This document shows positions 1 to 8,167 of a DNA stretch of 51,439 bases, one piece after another. The DNA lies in contig NZ_JADEWN010000041.1 of NCBI RefSeq assembly GCF_015207655.1, forward strand, positions 1 to 51,439, read 5' to 3'. The notes under the pieces are model-generated. The model was not told where the DNA came from. It did no database searches and was given only the letters and a program-made list of their open reading frames with translations. The position numbers were made by a program, and so were the translations under genes. Positions within the stretch are counted from its first letter, which is position 1, and each line of letters begins with the position of its first letter. This DNA comes from Gloeocapsopsis crepidinum LEGE 06123 (GTDB taxonomy: Bacteria > Cyanobacteriota > Cyanobacteriia > Cyanobacteriales > Chroococcidiopsidaceae).

Positions 1-1
1 G

Positions 2-328
2 CTGGCGGCAGTGAAACACGGCGAACGCAAAAGTGCAGTGTGTCGGATGTTGAATATCAGCCGCAATACCTTAGACCTGTGGTTGAAACGCGAGGCACAA
101 ACGGGGGATTGTCGAGCGATCACCACTTTCCAGAAGGGGAATCGGCATAAGATAACCGATTGGCAGCGTTTTCGGGAGTTTGCCCGCAAGCATGGGGGCA
201 AGACGCAAGCCCAGATGGCTAAACTGTGGGGAGACAAGGTAACGCAGCAGGACATCAGTCGGGCACTGGCTAAGATTGGCTTGAGTCGCAAAAAAAGACG
301 TACGGCTACCGAGAACGAAATGACCTGA
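2..328 (+). CDS. IS630-family transposase, N-terminal part (5' truncated by window)
   Basis: This is the helix-turn-helix DNA-binding half of an IS630 transposase. The frame is open from base 2 (residues LAAVKHGERKSAVCRMLNIS), so the GTG at 11 is not the real start; homologues begin about 10 residues earlier. HTH segments lie at roughly residues 10-45 and 60-95. The frame closes at 328, but the catalytic half continues in the -1 frame. The switch falls at a run of seven A (290-296) after the codon CGC. Reading back one base there gives KTYGYRERNDLKRHEF, joining smoothly to the DDE domain. This is a typical IS630-type programmed frameshift rather than decay. Confidence 0.85.
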   Translation: MAAVKHGERKSAVCRMLNISRNTLDLWLKREAQTGDCRAITTFQKGNRHKITDWQRFREFARKHGGKTQAQMAKLWGDKVTQQDISRALAKIGLSRKKRRTATENEMT

Positions 329-363
329 AGCGTCACGAGTTTCAAGAGCGACTGAACAGCAAG

Positions 364-846
364 TTGCCGCATCAGATTGTTTACGTCGATGAAGCAGGTA
401 TTGATAATCGAGACGATTATCCCTATGGTTACTGCGAGATTGGGCAACGGTTCTATGCCCTCAAATCAGGTAAACGCACTCTTCGAGTCAGTTGGATTGC
501 AGCCTTAAGGGAGGACAGCATCTTGGCACCAATGACCTTTGCCGGTTCTTGCAATCGAGACTTAGTTGAGATGTGGTTGGAAGATTGCTTGGTTCCCCAA
601 TTGCAGCCAGGTGATGTCATCGTCATTGACAATGCCAGTTTCCATCATTCTCAAACAATTGAGGAGATTGTGGCACAAGCGGGATGCGAGATTTGGTATT
701 TACCGCCTTATTCTCCGGACTTGAACGAGATTGAGCATTGGTGGTTTACCCTGAAGAATTGGATGCGGCAACGCTGGGATGAATTTGATAACTTTCGGGA
801 TTGTGTTGATGCTGCCTTCAAAGAATGTCCTAACGTGTATGCGTAG
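364..846 (+). CDS. IS630-family transposase, DDE catalytic part
   Basis: This is the DDE endonuclease half (DDE_3 type). The first Asp is in IVYVDEAGID, the second in VIVIDNASFHHS, and the final acidic residue in PYSPDLNEIEHWW, the classical IS630/Tc1 signature. The usable frame begins at the A7 slip site near 295, upstream of the nominal start given here, so the product is probably made as a frameshift fusion with the preceding reading frame. The C-terminus (KECPNVYA) runs into the terminal repeat. Nothing in this half looks damaged. Confidence 0.87.
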   Translation: MPHQIVYVDEAGIDNRDDYPYGYCEIGQRFYALKSGKRTLRVSWIAALREDSILAPMTFAGSCNRDLVEMWLEDCLVPQLQPGDVIVIDNASFHHSQTIEEIVAQAGCEIWYLPPYSPDLNEIEHWWFTLKNWMRQRWDEFDNFRDCVDAAFKECPNVYA

Positions 847-853
847 TGCTATA

Positions 854-2644
854 ATCAATGCTTTGAAGTTCGAGTCTACTTCTTCCGAGCAGGCTGTCAT
901 CCAAGCTTTAAACTTTTTGTTGGAGAATGTACAGTGTCGGGGTGAGTGGCTGCCAGCTACAGTAGACCTCTCTTTTGCCTCTACACAGTGGCAGAAACTG
1001 ATCCTGGTGCAGCAGAATGGACAAGCTAAGATTGTCCGTCGCCACTTTGAAGTTTGTGTATTTTCCTATTTAGCAGCAGAACTGTTGTCAGGAGATATTT
1101 GTGTAATTGGCAGTGAAGACTATGCTGACTATCGCGAGCAATTACTCAGTTGGTCAGAGTGTGAACCAATAGTGGCAGAATATTGTCACTCTTTAGGTTT
1201 TGCTAATACAGCATCGGAGTTTGTCGCACAGTTGAAATCTTGGTTAACCCAGACAGCATCTTCAGTAGATACTGCTTATCCAGATAATCGTCAAGTTGTA
1301 ATTAATGACTCTGGAGAACCAGTTTTAAAACGACCACCAAAAAGTCCAGAAAGTCCTTCTGTTAAGCTTCTAGAACAGGCGATTGCAGAACGTTTACCGG
1401 AGCGGAATCTGATTGATCTTCTCAGAAATGTTGATTACTGGACTAACTTTACACATCACTTTGGACCCCTGAGTGGTTCCGATCCTAAAATAGAAAGGGC
1501 GACGGAACGATATTTGCTGACTGCTTTTACTTACGGTTGCAATCTAGGTGCAACGCAAGCTGCACGTCATATGCGAGGAGTAGTGACGGCGAAAGAACTC
1601 CTATTTGTTAACCGTCGTCATATCAGCGTTGAGAAATTGAATGCAGCCAATACAGATATAATTAATCGCTACAACGTTTTGAACTTACCAAAAATTTGGG
1701 GCGATGGTACAACAGTAGCAGCAGATGGGACAAAATACGAGCTGTACGAAGAGAATTTATTGTCGGAATATCATATTAGATATGGCGGCTACGGTGGCAT
1801 TGCTTACCATCATGTTGCTGATAGCTACGTGGCACTATTTAGCCACTTTATTCCTTGCGGCACTTGGGAAGCAGTTTACATTATTGAGGGGTTGTTCAAG
1901 AATTCCTCAGATATCCAACCGGATACAATTCATGCTGATACTCAAGGTCAGTCAACACCTGTATTTGCCCTGGCTTATCTACTGGGCATCAAGTTAATGC
2001 CCCGCATTCGGAACTGGCAGGACTTCAATTTTTATCGTCCCGAACAACAAACAGTTTATCAGCATATTGATTTGTTGTTTACTGAAACTATTGACTGGGA
2101 ACGAATTACGACTCATTGGCAAGACCTTTTTCGAGTTGTTCTTTCAATTAAGGCTGGAAAAATTTCCTCATCGATTTTATTAAGAAAACTAGGGAACTAT
2201 AGTCGCAAGAATCGACTTTATCAAGCGTTTCAAGAACTGGGACGAGTTGTGCGAACGGTGTTTTTATTGCAATATATCTCGGATATGCAATTACGCTCCT
2301 CAATTACTGCAGCTACGAATAAAGTGGAGTCTTATCACGGCTTTTCTAAATGGTTTTTCTTTGGAGGAGAAGGAATTATTGCTCATAACGATCCAGAAGA
2401 GCAGGAGAAAATTATTAAATACAATGATTTGATTGCTAATGCAGTTATCTTTCACAACGTAGTCGATCTAACTGAGATTTTGCGCTCACTCAAGCGTGAA
2501 GGTTACTTACTGACTCGTGAGGATGTTGCTGCATTGAGTCCTTATCTGACGAGCCATATTAAACGATTTGGTGATTATTTAGTTGACTTGGAGGCGATCC
2601 CACAGGCTTTAGATGAAGGTGTGTCTTTAGTTTTAGACAACTGA
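854..2644 (+). pseudogene. tnpA: Tn3-family transposase, 5' part separated by IS630 insertion
   Basis: This is the C-terminal ~600 residues of a Tn3-type transposase (normally about 1000). The three catalytic acidic residues are visible: Asp in WGDGTTVAADGT (near 1703), Asp in IHADTQG (near 1937) and Glu in NKVESYHGF (near 2327). The frame is open back to 779 only by chance overlap with the IS630 end; Tn3-derived sequence starts at about 854. The missing N-terminal DNA-binding region must lie on the far side of the IS630 element, outside the window. The catalytic core itself is uninterrupted, so the inactivation is due to the insertion. Confidence 0.85.
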
Positions 2645-2666
2645 AGTGCTTTGTCTGACTAGCTTT

Positions 2667-2704
2667 CCGATCTCTTGCTTAATATAACTTTACTTCATGT
2701 CCCC
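2667..2704 (-). repeat. Possible Tn3-type terminal inverted repeat
   Basis: Read on the minus strand, the sequence from 2704 begins GGGGACATGAAG and carries TTAAG 23-27 bases in. Tn3-family terminal repeats are about 38 bp, begin with GGGG and end in TAAG, and sit just downstream of tnpA; this one lies 22-60 bp after the tnpA stop. The partner end is outside the window, so the assignment rests on position and the GGGG start only. Confidence 0.35.
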
Positions 2705-2938
2705 TTTTGCACGTATCTCGGCTTTCCCCCACTGTGACACTCCCTTGCTCGATTGCATCGCAAAAGTTTATGTTATTCCAAGTCCGTAGCGATGCTGAAA
2801 CACAAAGGTTCAGTTGCTACTGCACTACTTCAAGTTTTGCTCTCTACCCACATGCCCCTAACTCATACTTAATTCAGCAACGCCGAAGCTAACAAACGTC
2901 ACAGTTGACGCAATTTGTAGAGTTAGTCATTTTGCGAT

Positions 2939-4759
2939 TTAATCACCGTCGTGCATCAAAATCAACCGCAAAGGATCTAAACGCACATACCAGGGAAAAG
3001 GACGATCTTTGAGATTTGCCCATTTTTCTTTAAAAACTTCGGCTTGCAGGTGGTAGTCATTTGGATGTAGCGGGCGATCGCCTAATTTAAGATACAGCGT
3101 CATCCGGTGTGGTGTTTCTCCGGTCTGTGCTAACCAACAAGCGAAAGTATTTTCAGCATGAGAATCATTCGTGAAGATAAGTTGATGCGCGCGAATTCCG
3201 ATGTAATTTAGCTGGGCTGGAATTGGTTCAATAACTTGCAATGCTACTCCCCAGTCGAGTGCTTCGACTTCACCAGGGGTACTACTCATTTGAGCGCGGG
3301 AGAAGTTTTTGCACCCTGTAAGTTGCGCAATACTGAAAGTATGTGGTCGCTCAAAAATTTCAGACTTAGAACCAGAAGCGATCGCCTTACCACTTTCCAA
3401 CACCAACAAATCGCGACAAACGCGGTAAGCTTCTTCTAGATTGTGCGTAACAAATAAAGTTACACCAGGATAAGTCGAGAGTGTTAAAATAAGTTGCTTT
3501 TCTAGCTGAGCGCGTAAGTGAGTATCCAGCGCGGAAAAAGGTTCATCTAACAGTAATACCTCGGGTTGACTTGCCAAAGCCCTTGCTAATGCTACGCGTT
3601 GCTGTTGTCCCCCAGAAAGTTGATGTGGATAGCGGTTTTCTATTCCTGGCAATTGCACGGCTGCGAGGTGTGCTGCTATCTGCTGCTTAATTTGCGCTTT
3701 AGGTGTATTTTTGGGCAAGCCGAAAGCAATATTTTTACCAACTGTAAGATGCGGAAACAAAGCATAATTTTGGAAGAGGAAAGCAATATGGCGATCGCGT
3801 GTGGGAATATTGATGCGTTGTTCAGAGTCAAATAGTAACTTCCCATTCAATGTAATACGTCCCTTTGTTGGTGTTTCTATCCCAGCGATGCATTGCAAAA
3901 TCATACTTTTACCAGCACCAGAAGCCCCCAGCATTCCCAACGCCTGCTGATTATTTGCACTAAAAGACACATTTAGCTGAAAGTTACCCAATTGCTTTTG
4001 TATATCTGCAATGAGTCCAGAATTATTAACAGGTAATTGGTAATTGGTAATTGGTAATTGGTAATTGGTAATTCTACCGCTGCTTTTTTGTTTTCCTCTG
4101 TTTTTCTCAAACTCTTGCCAAAAATTGACGGCGCTAATTGCAGAGAGTGAAATTGCTAAAATGACTAATGACCATAACCAAGCTTCATTCATTGCACCCG
4201 CTTCTACAGCAAAATAAATTGCCATTGGTAGCGTCTGAGTTTCTCCAGGAATGTTGCCAGCTAACATTAAAGTTGCCCCAAATTCACCCAAAGCACGGGC
4301 AAAAGCGAGGGTTGTTCCTGCTAAGATTCCTTTATTAGCTAAAGGAAAAGTAATTCGCCAAAACACTGTAGATTCAGAAGCACCAAGAGTTCTAGCTGCC
4401 CTTTGTAAATTTGGATCGATTTGTTCAAAGGCTCCTAGTGCTGTTTTGTACATTAAAGGAAAAGAAACAACAATAGCTGTAATAACAGCAGCATACCAAG
4501 TAAAAACAATACTAATATTTAGTTGTTCTAAGATTTTTCCTAAAACTCCATTTTTACCAAATAATAGTAGCAATAAAAAGCCAACAACTGTAGGCGGCAA
4601 AATTAAAGGTGAAACAAAAATACCCTCAATGAGTGACTTCCATCTTCCCTGATATTCCAACATCCAATAAGCAGCTATAATTCCAATAAAGAACGTAATT
4701 AATGTAGCAAACAATGCTGTTTTTAAAGATATCCATAAGGGTGAAATATCAACTAACAT
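2939..4759 (-). CDS. modBC: Molybdate ABC transporter, ModB-ModC permease-ATPase fusion
   Basis: One 606-aa chain carries the inner-membrane permease and the ATPase of the molybdate importer, a fusion known in cyanobacteria. Residues 1-215 are ModB-like, with about five membrane segments and the ABC-coupling EAA loop (around GAFEQIDPNLQRAARTLGAS). Residues 260-480 are ModC: Walker A GASGAGKS (278-285), signature LSGGQQQR, Walker B LLLDEPFSALD, switch His in THNLEEA. A TOBE-like tail follows. The domains are joined by a linker whose residues 230-243 (ITNYQLP twice) are encoded by six tandem GGTAATT heptamers. The gene lies 13 bp after modA and is presumably cotranscribed, supplying Mo for FeMo-co. 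Confidence 0.93.
   Translation of the reverse strand: MLVDISPLWISLKTALFATLITFFIGIIAAYWMLEYQGRWKSLIEGIFVSPLILPPTVVGFLLLLLFGKNGVLGKILEQLNISIVFTWYAAVITAIVVSFPLMYKTALGAFEQIDPNLQRAARTLGASESTVFWRITFPLANKGILAGTTLAFARALGEFGATLMLAGNIPGETQTLPMAIYFAVEAGAMNEAWLWSLVILAISLSAISAVNFWQEFEKNRGKQKSSGRITNYQLPITNYQLPVNNSGLIADIQKQLGNFQLNVSFSANNQQALGMLGASGAGKSMILQCIAGIETPTKGRITLNGKLLFDSEQRINIPTRDRHIAFLFQNYALFPHLTVGKNIAFGLPKNTPKAQIKQQIAAHLAAVQLPGIENRYPHQLSGGQQQRVALARALASQPEVLLLDEPFSALDTHLRAQLEKQLILTLSTYPGVTLFVTHNLEEAYRVCRDLLVLESGKAIASGSKSEIFERPHTFSIAQLTGCKNFSRAQMSSTPGEVEALDWGVALQVIEPIPAQLNYIGIRAHQLIFTNDSHAENTFACWLAQTGETPHRMTLYLKLGDRPLHPNDYHLQAEVFKEKWANLKDRPFPWYVRLDPLRLILMHDGD
4032..4073 (+). repeat. Short tandem repeat, six GGTAATT units, inside modBC
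   Basis: Six perfect GGTAATT heptamers occupy 42 bp. Because 42 is divisible by three, the array keeps the modBC frame and encodes ITNYQLP twice in the inter-domain linker. The same heptamer appears two and a half times between nifU and nifS (18524-18540), so this is a dispersed short tandem repeat family of the kind seen in cyanobacterial genomes. Confidence 0.95.
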
Positions 4760-4772
4760 TAGGGTAACTCCT

Positions 4773-5570
4773 TTATGTTGCTACACCAAAGCCGTACTTC
4801 TTAAATACAGATATTGCTTGTTGGTTACTCAAAAACTGAATATATTGTTTAGCAGATTCAGGATTTTTACTACTACTGACAACTGCGATCGGGTAAACAA
4901 TTGGAGAATGCAAATCTTCAGGGGCTGTTGCCACTACTCGAACTCGATTAGATAACATAACATCTGTAGCATAGACAATTCCGGCATCAGCATTACCACT
5001 TTCAACCGCAGCTAGTACATTACGAACATTATTACCAAGTACTAATTTGGGTTTAACTTGCATTAAAATTCCTAAATTATTGAATAATTCTTCAGAATAT
5101 TGCCCAACAGGTACGCTACGAAATTCACCTACCGCAATTCGTTTGATATTATTATCTGTTAATTGACGAAAGCTATTGATATTCAATCGGGAATTGCTTG
5201 GTACGATTAAGACGAGGCGATTAGTTAATAGATTGCGACGGGTATCAGCAAGAATTAAATTTTTCGCCTGTAATGCATCCATTTGCCTTGTAGCAGCAGA
5301 GAAAAAGATATCTGCGGGCGCACCTTGTTCAGTTTGTTGTTGTAATGCACCCGAAGCACCAAAGTTATAATTGACTTTAATATTTGACTGCGTTTGCTGA
5401 AAAAATGGCTGAATTTCCTGTAAGGCATCTTGTAGACTAGCCGCAGCAGATACAAGTAAAGTTATATTTGCTTGTACTATGCCCGAAGGCGGAGTAAACC
5501 AATTTAAACTAATTGCTAAAATAAATATAAAAACTACTCCACAAACAAAGGTAAAAACTTTTTTCCTCAT
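4773..5570 (-). CDS. modA: Molybdate-binding periplasmic protein
   Basis: This is the substrate-binding component of the ModABC molybdate (or tungstate) importer. The 265-aa product starts with MRKK and a hydrophobic stretch (residues 5-25), an export signal or lipid-free anchor. The mature part opens with the family signature LLVSAAASLQDALQEI. Further family marks are FNFGASG-like NYNFGASGALQQQ, and GNADAGIVYATD near the C-terminus. Length matches ModA (about 250-265 aa). It is first in a two-gene unit with modBC. The 257 bp upstream, shared with the divergent mop gene, should hold both promoters. Confidence 0.93.
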   Translation of the reverse strand: MRKKVFTFVCGVVFIFILAISLNWFTPPSGIVQANITLLVSAAASLQDALQEIQPFFQQTQSNIKVNYNFGASGALQQQTEQGAPADIFFSAATRQMDALQAKNLILADTRRNLLTNRLVLIVPSNSRLNINSFRQLTDNNIKRIAVGEFRSVPVGQYSEELFNNLGILMQVKPKLVLGNNVRNVLAAVESGNADAGIVYATDVMLSNRVRVVATAPEDLHSPIVYPIAVVSSSKNPESAKQYIQFLSNQQAISVFKKYGFGVAT

Positions 5571-5827
5571 TTTTTTTTAATATTTGTATTCTTTAAAAGA
5601 GCTAGCAACATACAGTGGTGTTTATATCAGATAAATTATGCAGATAATGTACGTCAATACACTATATTGGTTCACTTTTAGAGAGAATAAGTAAGCGATC
5701 GCCTGATAGATAAATAATTTTTAATTGATGTATTTAGAATTATTATTGAATAATGAATAGCACAAATAAATAATAGGTAATGTGGTAATCTAAAACAAGA
5801 AAAAAGATGATACACAAGGAGCGAAGC
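5571..5827. promoter_or_regulatory. Divergent modA / mop control region
   Basis: This 257-bp AT-rich spacer separates the divergent starts of modA and mop. It contains one HIP1-like CGATCGCC at about 5697 and no open frame worth reporting. I could not identify a convincing ModE-type palindrome or a molybdenum-responsive RNA by eye. The Shine-Dalgarno for mop (AAGGAG, 5816-5821) lies at its right end. Confidence 0.5.
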
Positions 5828-6037
5828 ATGAAAATTAGCGCTCGTAATACTTTAAAAGCAACTGTAAAAAAAGTTGTACCAGGAGCCGTTAATACTGAAG
5901 TTACGCTAGAACTTGTACCTGGGGTAGAAGTCGTTGCAGTTATTACAAAATCCTCCGCTGAAAATCTAAAACTTGCAGAAGGTAAAGAAGCTTACGCAGT
6001 TGTACAATCATCAGATGTCATGGTTGCTGTTGATTGA
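5828..6037 (+). CDS. mop: Molbindin (Mop domain) molybdenum-binding protein
   Basis: A 69-residue single Mop/TOBE domain that binds molybdate oxyanion in oligomers and is thought to buffer or store Mo. The sequence MKISARNTLKATVKKVVPGA followed by NTEVTLEL and the terminal VMVAVD is classical for molbindins. An in-frame ATG at 5807 exists, but AAGGAG at 5816-5821 sits 6 bases before the ATG at 5828, so the shorter form is chosen. It is divergent from modA-modBC, fitting a Mo-handling function for nitrogenase. Its 3' end overlaps the convergent methyltransferase gene by 27 bp. Confidence 0.93.
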   Translation: MKISARNTLKATVKKVVPGAVNTEVTLELVPGVEVVAVITKSSAENLKLAEGKEAYAVVQSSDVMVAVD

Positions 6038-6631
6038 TTCCTTGCAAGCAACAATGTGAAAGATATGCCAGTGCTTCTGTTCGCCTAAAGCTGTTATACC
6101 AGGGTGTTTTTCTTCTTGCAATACTTCAACGGTGAATGGTTGCAGTAATTCTTCTACTTGGGCGCGGATGTGATGACTCATATTTGGATACGTTGCCCAC
6201 GAATCGCGATCGCCAAAAAGTTGACCGCAAAATCGTCCCCCGACTCGTAACGCTGAGACAATCTTATTCCACAACTTAGAAAAATGTTCGGGCGGACAGA
6301 AGGGCAGACAAAAGCTAGCATTAATCAGATCCACTGCTTCTGGTAATACCAAGTTTTCAAAGTGCATCACACGAGTTTCTAGACGATTGAGATCAATATT
6401 GGGACGACTTTGGAGGCGGGCGATCGCTTCAGCTTCACCATCAATTCCGAGAACCCGCCAACCTTGCTTTAGTAGTTCTACTGTATCTCGTCCATCTCCA
6501 CACCCTAAATCTACCGCAAATTGAGGTTCTTCAAACTTTTCTAGCGCCATCAACAGTGTTTCGCGCGGCGGACGACCCTCTACAGCTTGATAGTAGTCAG
6601 ACCACTTGCGTTCAAAAACTTGGTTGTTCAT
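6011..6631 (-). CDS. Class I SAM-dependent methyltransferase
   Basis: A 206-aa Rossmann-fold methyltransferase with the SAM-binding glycine motif VDLGCGDGRD at residues 40-49 and the acidic post-II residue in VLGIDGE. The later motif INASFCLPFCPPEHF resembles TehB-like/Methyltransf_25 proteins. The substrate cannot be told from sequence. It lies downstream of fdxB on the same strand, separated by a 169-bp spacer with a palindromic repeat. It may be outside the nif transcript. No link to nitrogen fixation is evident beyond position. Confidence 0.85.
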   Translation of the reverse strand: MNNQVFERKWSDYYQAVEGRPPRETLLMALEKFEEPQFAVDLGCGDGRDTVELLKQGWRVLGIDGEAEAIARLQSRPNIDLNRLETRVMHFENLVLPEAVDLINASFCLPFCPPEHFSKLWNKIVSALRVGGRFCGQLFGDRDSWATYPNMSHHIRAQVEELLQPFTVEVLQEEKHPGITALGEQKHWHIFHIVACKESINSNHDI

Positions 6632-6660
6632 CAGTTGTTTACAGGGCTGAATAATTCAAG

Positions 6661-6712
6661 CTTAGCGACTAAAGTCGCAGCTAATCAAACGAAGACCACC
6701 TGCGTGGTCTAA
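6661..6712. repeat. Dispersed double-hairpin repeat, copy 1
   Basis: Two perfect stems in tandem: GCGACT-AA-AGTCGC (6665-6678) and AGACCAC-CTGC-GTGGTCT (6693-6710). A second copy with compensating stem changes lies at 22373-22418 in the nifB-nifP region. The organisation and sequence match a dispersed palindromic family common in cyanobacterial intergenic regions. Located just after fdxB, it could also act as a 3' end stabiliser or terminator. Confidence 0.8.
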
Positions 6713-6800
6713 CCACTGAAACTTATCATGAAGTGTGTGCAGGTACATTTAGTTTGTTTAGACACAAACTTCAGCCTGTAGTTTCACGGTCTAATAAAGT

Positions 6801-7097
6801 CTAATTTTGTTCAAACGGGCTATGGGTATAACAATTTTTGGGACAAACTCTAGCGCAAGCTTGACAACCAATACAGTATTCTGAATGAATTATGGACATT
6901 ACTTTGCGCTCGATTTCTTCTGCTTCCTCATCTTCGACAATCTCGCCATCTTCATTGAGGGCTTGCAGTAGTAGTACATTGCGACCACACGCCTTAAAGC
7001 ATCTACCACAGCCGATGCATTTATCTTGGTTAATCTCTTGCACAAACTGGGGTGTCCAGACGTTACCACCTAAAGTTAAACCAGTCAGCGTTGCCAT
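6801..7097 (-). CDS. fdxB: Nif-specific 2[4Fe-4S] ferredoxin III
   Basis: A 98-aa ferredoxin with two cysteine clusters, [13 protein letters not shown] and [15 protein letters not shown], separated by an acidic loop ([13 protein letters not shown]) characteristic of the nif-associated FdxB family. It is expected to shuttle low-potential electrons to nitrogenase or its cofactor assembly. It is the last recognised gene of the leftward nif series. The following repeat at 6661-6712 probably marks the end of the transcript. Confidence 0.93.
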   Translation of the reverse strand: MATLTGLTLGGNVWTPQFVQEINQDKCIGCGRCFKACGRNVLLLQALNEDGEIVEDEEAEEIERKVMSIIHSEYCIGCQACARVCPKNCYTHSPFEQN

Positions 7098-7128
7098 AGT
7101 ATTATCCTCAATCGACTAAATAATAGAG

Positions 7129-7380
7129 CTAATTGCACAAACGAACATAAATTGCATTAGCGGTTTTTGGCAAAGACTCAAGCGATCGCCTCCCAGTGCA
7201 ATTATGTAAGCAGGCGATCGCTGCTTAAGAGTAACGGTTGCGCCACACACAACGCCCATTGCATTGAGGTTTTGTACTGTAGTTAGCATCTACGTTCTCG
7301 ATTCTCGTCACTACACCACGTTCTCCAGGTTGAAGTAAACTGAGTGAAGAACCAAACACCGTAAACTTTTCTGTAAACAT
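7129..7380 (-). pseudogene. feoA: FeoA-domain gene broken by two compensating frameshifts
   Basis: In cyanobacterial nif clusters a small FeoA-domain gene usually lies between fdxH and fdxB, and its remains are here. From ATG 7380 the frame reads MFTEKFTVFGSSLSLLQPGE then GVVTRIENVD, but stops at 7225 after 51 codons. In the +1 frame the conserved middle continues (LNAMGVVCGATVTLKQRSPA). The original frame then gives the typical end KTANAIYVRLCN, with stop at 7129. Start and end share one frame, and the total of 83 codons equals a normal FeoA. Thus two opposite-sense frame changes, near 7287 and 7160, interrupt the gene. Sequencing errors are an alternative explanation. Confidence 0.75.
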
Positions 7381-7429
7381 CTCAAACGCGACCTTTACAA
7401 GCAATTCCTAATTACTCTGTTATGCTTTC

Positions 7430-7729
7430 TCAAACTAAATAAGCCTCCTGATGCGTGCGGATCGTGCACTCAGAACGGGGATAGGCAACACACAGAAGAA
7501 CAAATCCTTTAGCGACTTGATCCTCATCAAGAAAAACCTGATCGGATTGATCGACTTCACCTTCAACAACTTTACCGACGCAACTCGAACAAGAACCAGA
7601 GTGACAGGAAAAAGGTAAATCAAGTCCTTCGTTTTCTGCCGCATCGAGAATCGTGGTATTTTCGTCAACAGGAATCGTGACGTCAAGCGATCGCTTCTTA
7701 TTAATCAAATGCACTTGATAAGTCGTCAT
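7430..7729 (-). CDS. fdxH: Nif-type [2Fe-2S] ferredoxin
   Basis: A 99-aa plant-type ferredoxin, the heterocyst/nif-specific FdxH that donates electrons to NifH. Cluster ligands are C42, C47, C50 and C80, in CHSGSCSSC and the later LLC. The start at ATG 7729 gives [10 protein letters not shown], matching family N-termini; the longer frame to 7969 runs into hesB and is not credible. A GGA-containing stretch precedes the ATG. It lies 19 bp after hesB. Confidence 0.94.
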   Translation of the reverse strand: MTTYQVHLINKKRSLDVTIPVDENTTILDAAENEGLDLPFSCHSGSCSSCVGKVVEGEVDQSDQVFLDEDQVAKGFVLLCVAYPRSECTIRTHQEAYLV

Positions 7730-7748
7730 TGTCGTATCCTCCAAAAAA

Positions 7749-8117
7749 TTAGCTACAAGGTACGCCAGCAGGAGTGCAATCGCCTGCTTGAAACGATTTC
7801 CCACAGCCACAGGTATCAGTAGCATTAGGATTGCTAAACTTAAATCCACTCTCCAGCAAGCCATCGACAAAATCAATCGCAACTCCTTCAAGTAATGGGG
7901 CGCTTTGCGCGTCGATATAAATCTGTAACTTGCCTTGTTGTATAACAATGTCATTTGCCTGCGGCACACTGGTAATATTTAAGGAATACTGATAGCCACT
8001 GCAACCACCATCATCAACTGCAACACGGATACCACGTTGACTAGTTGCGTTTTTACTAGAGGCTTGGAGAAAGGTACGAAGCCGAAATTCTGCTGCTTCT
8101 GTTAAAGTTAAAGTCAT
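7749..8117 (-). CDS. hesB: HesB/IscA-type Fe-S assembly protein
   Basis: A 122-aa A-type Fe-S carrier (NifIscA/HesB). The fold begins at [17 protein letters not shown]. The three conserved cysteines are present: one in [11 protein letters not shown] and two in the C-terminal TCGCGKSF. The ATG at 8117 follows a GGAGAT stretch; an ATG four codons upstream (8129) overlaps that site and is less likely. In nif clusters this protein delivers Fe-S clusters for nitrogenase maturation. The short tail after the CGCG motif (to CTPAGVPCS) is slightly longer than in housekeeping IscA. Confidence 0.92.
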   Translation of the reverse strand: MTLTLTEAAEFRLRTFLQASSKNATSQRGIRVAVDDGGCSGYQYSLNITSVPQANDIVIQQGKLQIYIDAQSAPLLEGVAIDFVDGLLESGFKFSNPNATDTCGCGKSFQAGDCTPAGVPCS

Positions 8118-8167
8118 AAAAATCTCCATAAGTTTTGGGAATTTTGTTAACGCCTTGGTATGCGTAT

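Larger units (their letters stand above)
1..853 (+). mobile_element. IS630-family insertion sequence, left end outside window
   Basis: The two transposase reading frames and a probable right terminal repeat form one element. The right end reads (minus strand) TATAGCACTACGCATACACG from about 853 inwards, ending in the TA expected for IS630-family target duplications. Immediately beyond it an interrupted Tn3-type transposase reading frame resumes, so the element landed inside that gene. The left terminus and the start of the transposase lie before the window. The exact right boundary is inferred to within a few bases. Confidence 0.75.

Noticed and set aside
2707-2892. 61-codon plus-strand frame after the Tn3 transposase
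   Set aside because: No ribosome site, low-quality composition, and it overlaps the likely Tn3 terminal repeat.
4032-4073. CRISPR or longer direct-repeat array
   Set aside because: Repeats are contiguous 7-mers without spacers; no CRISPR array or cas gene was seen anywhere in the window.
7430-7969. 179-codon version of fdxH
   Set aside because: Its first 80 codons run through hesB in another frame; the ATG at 7729 gives the normal ferredoxin start.
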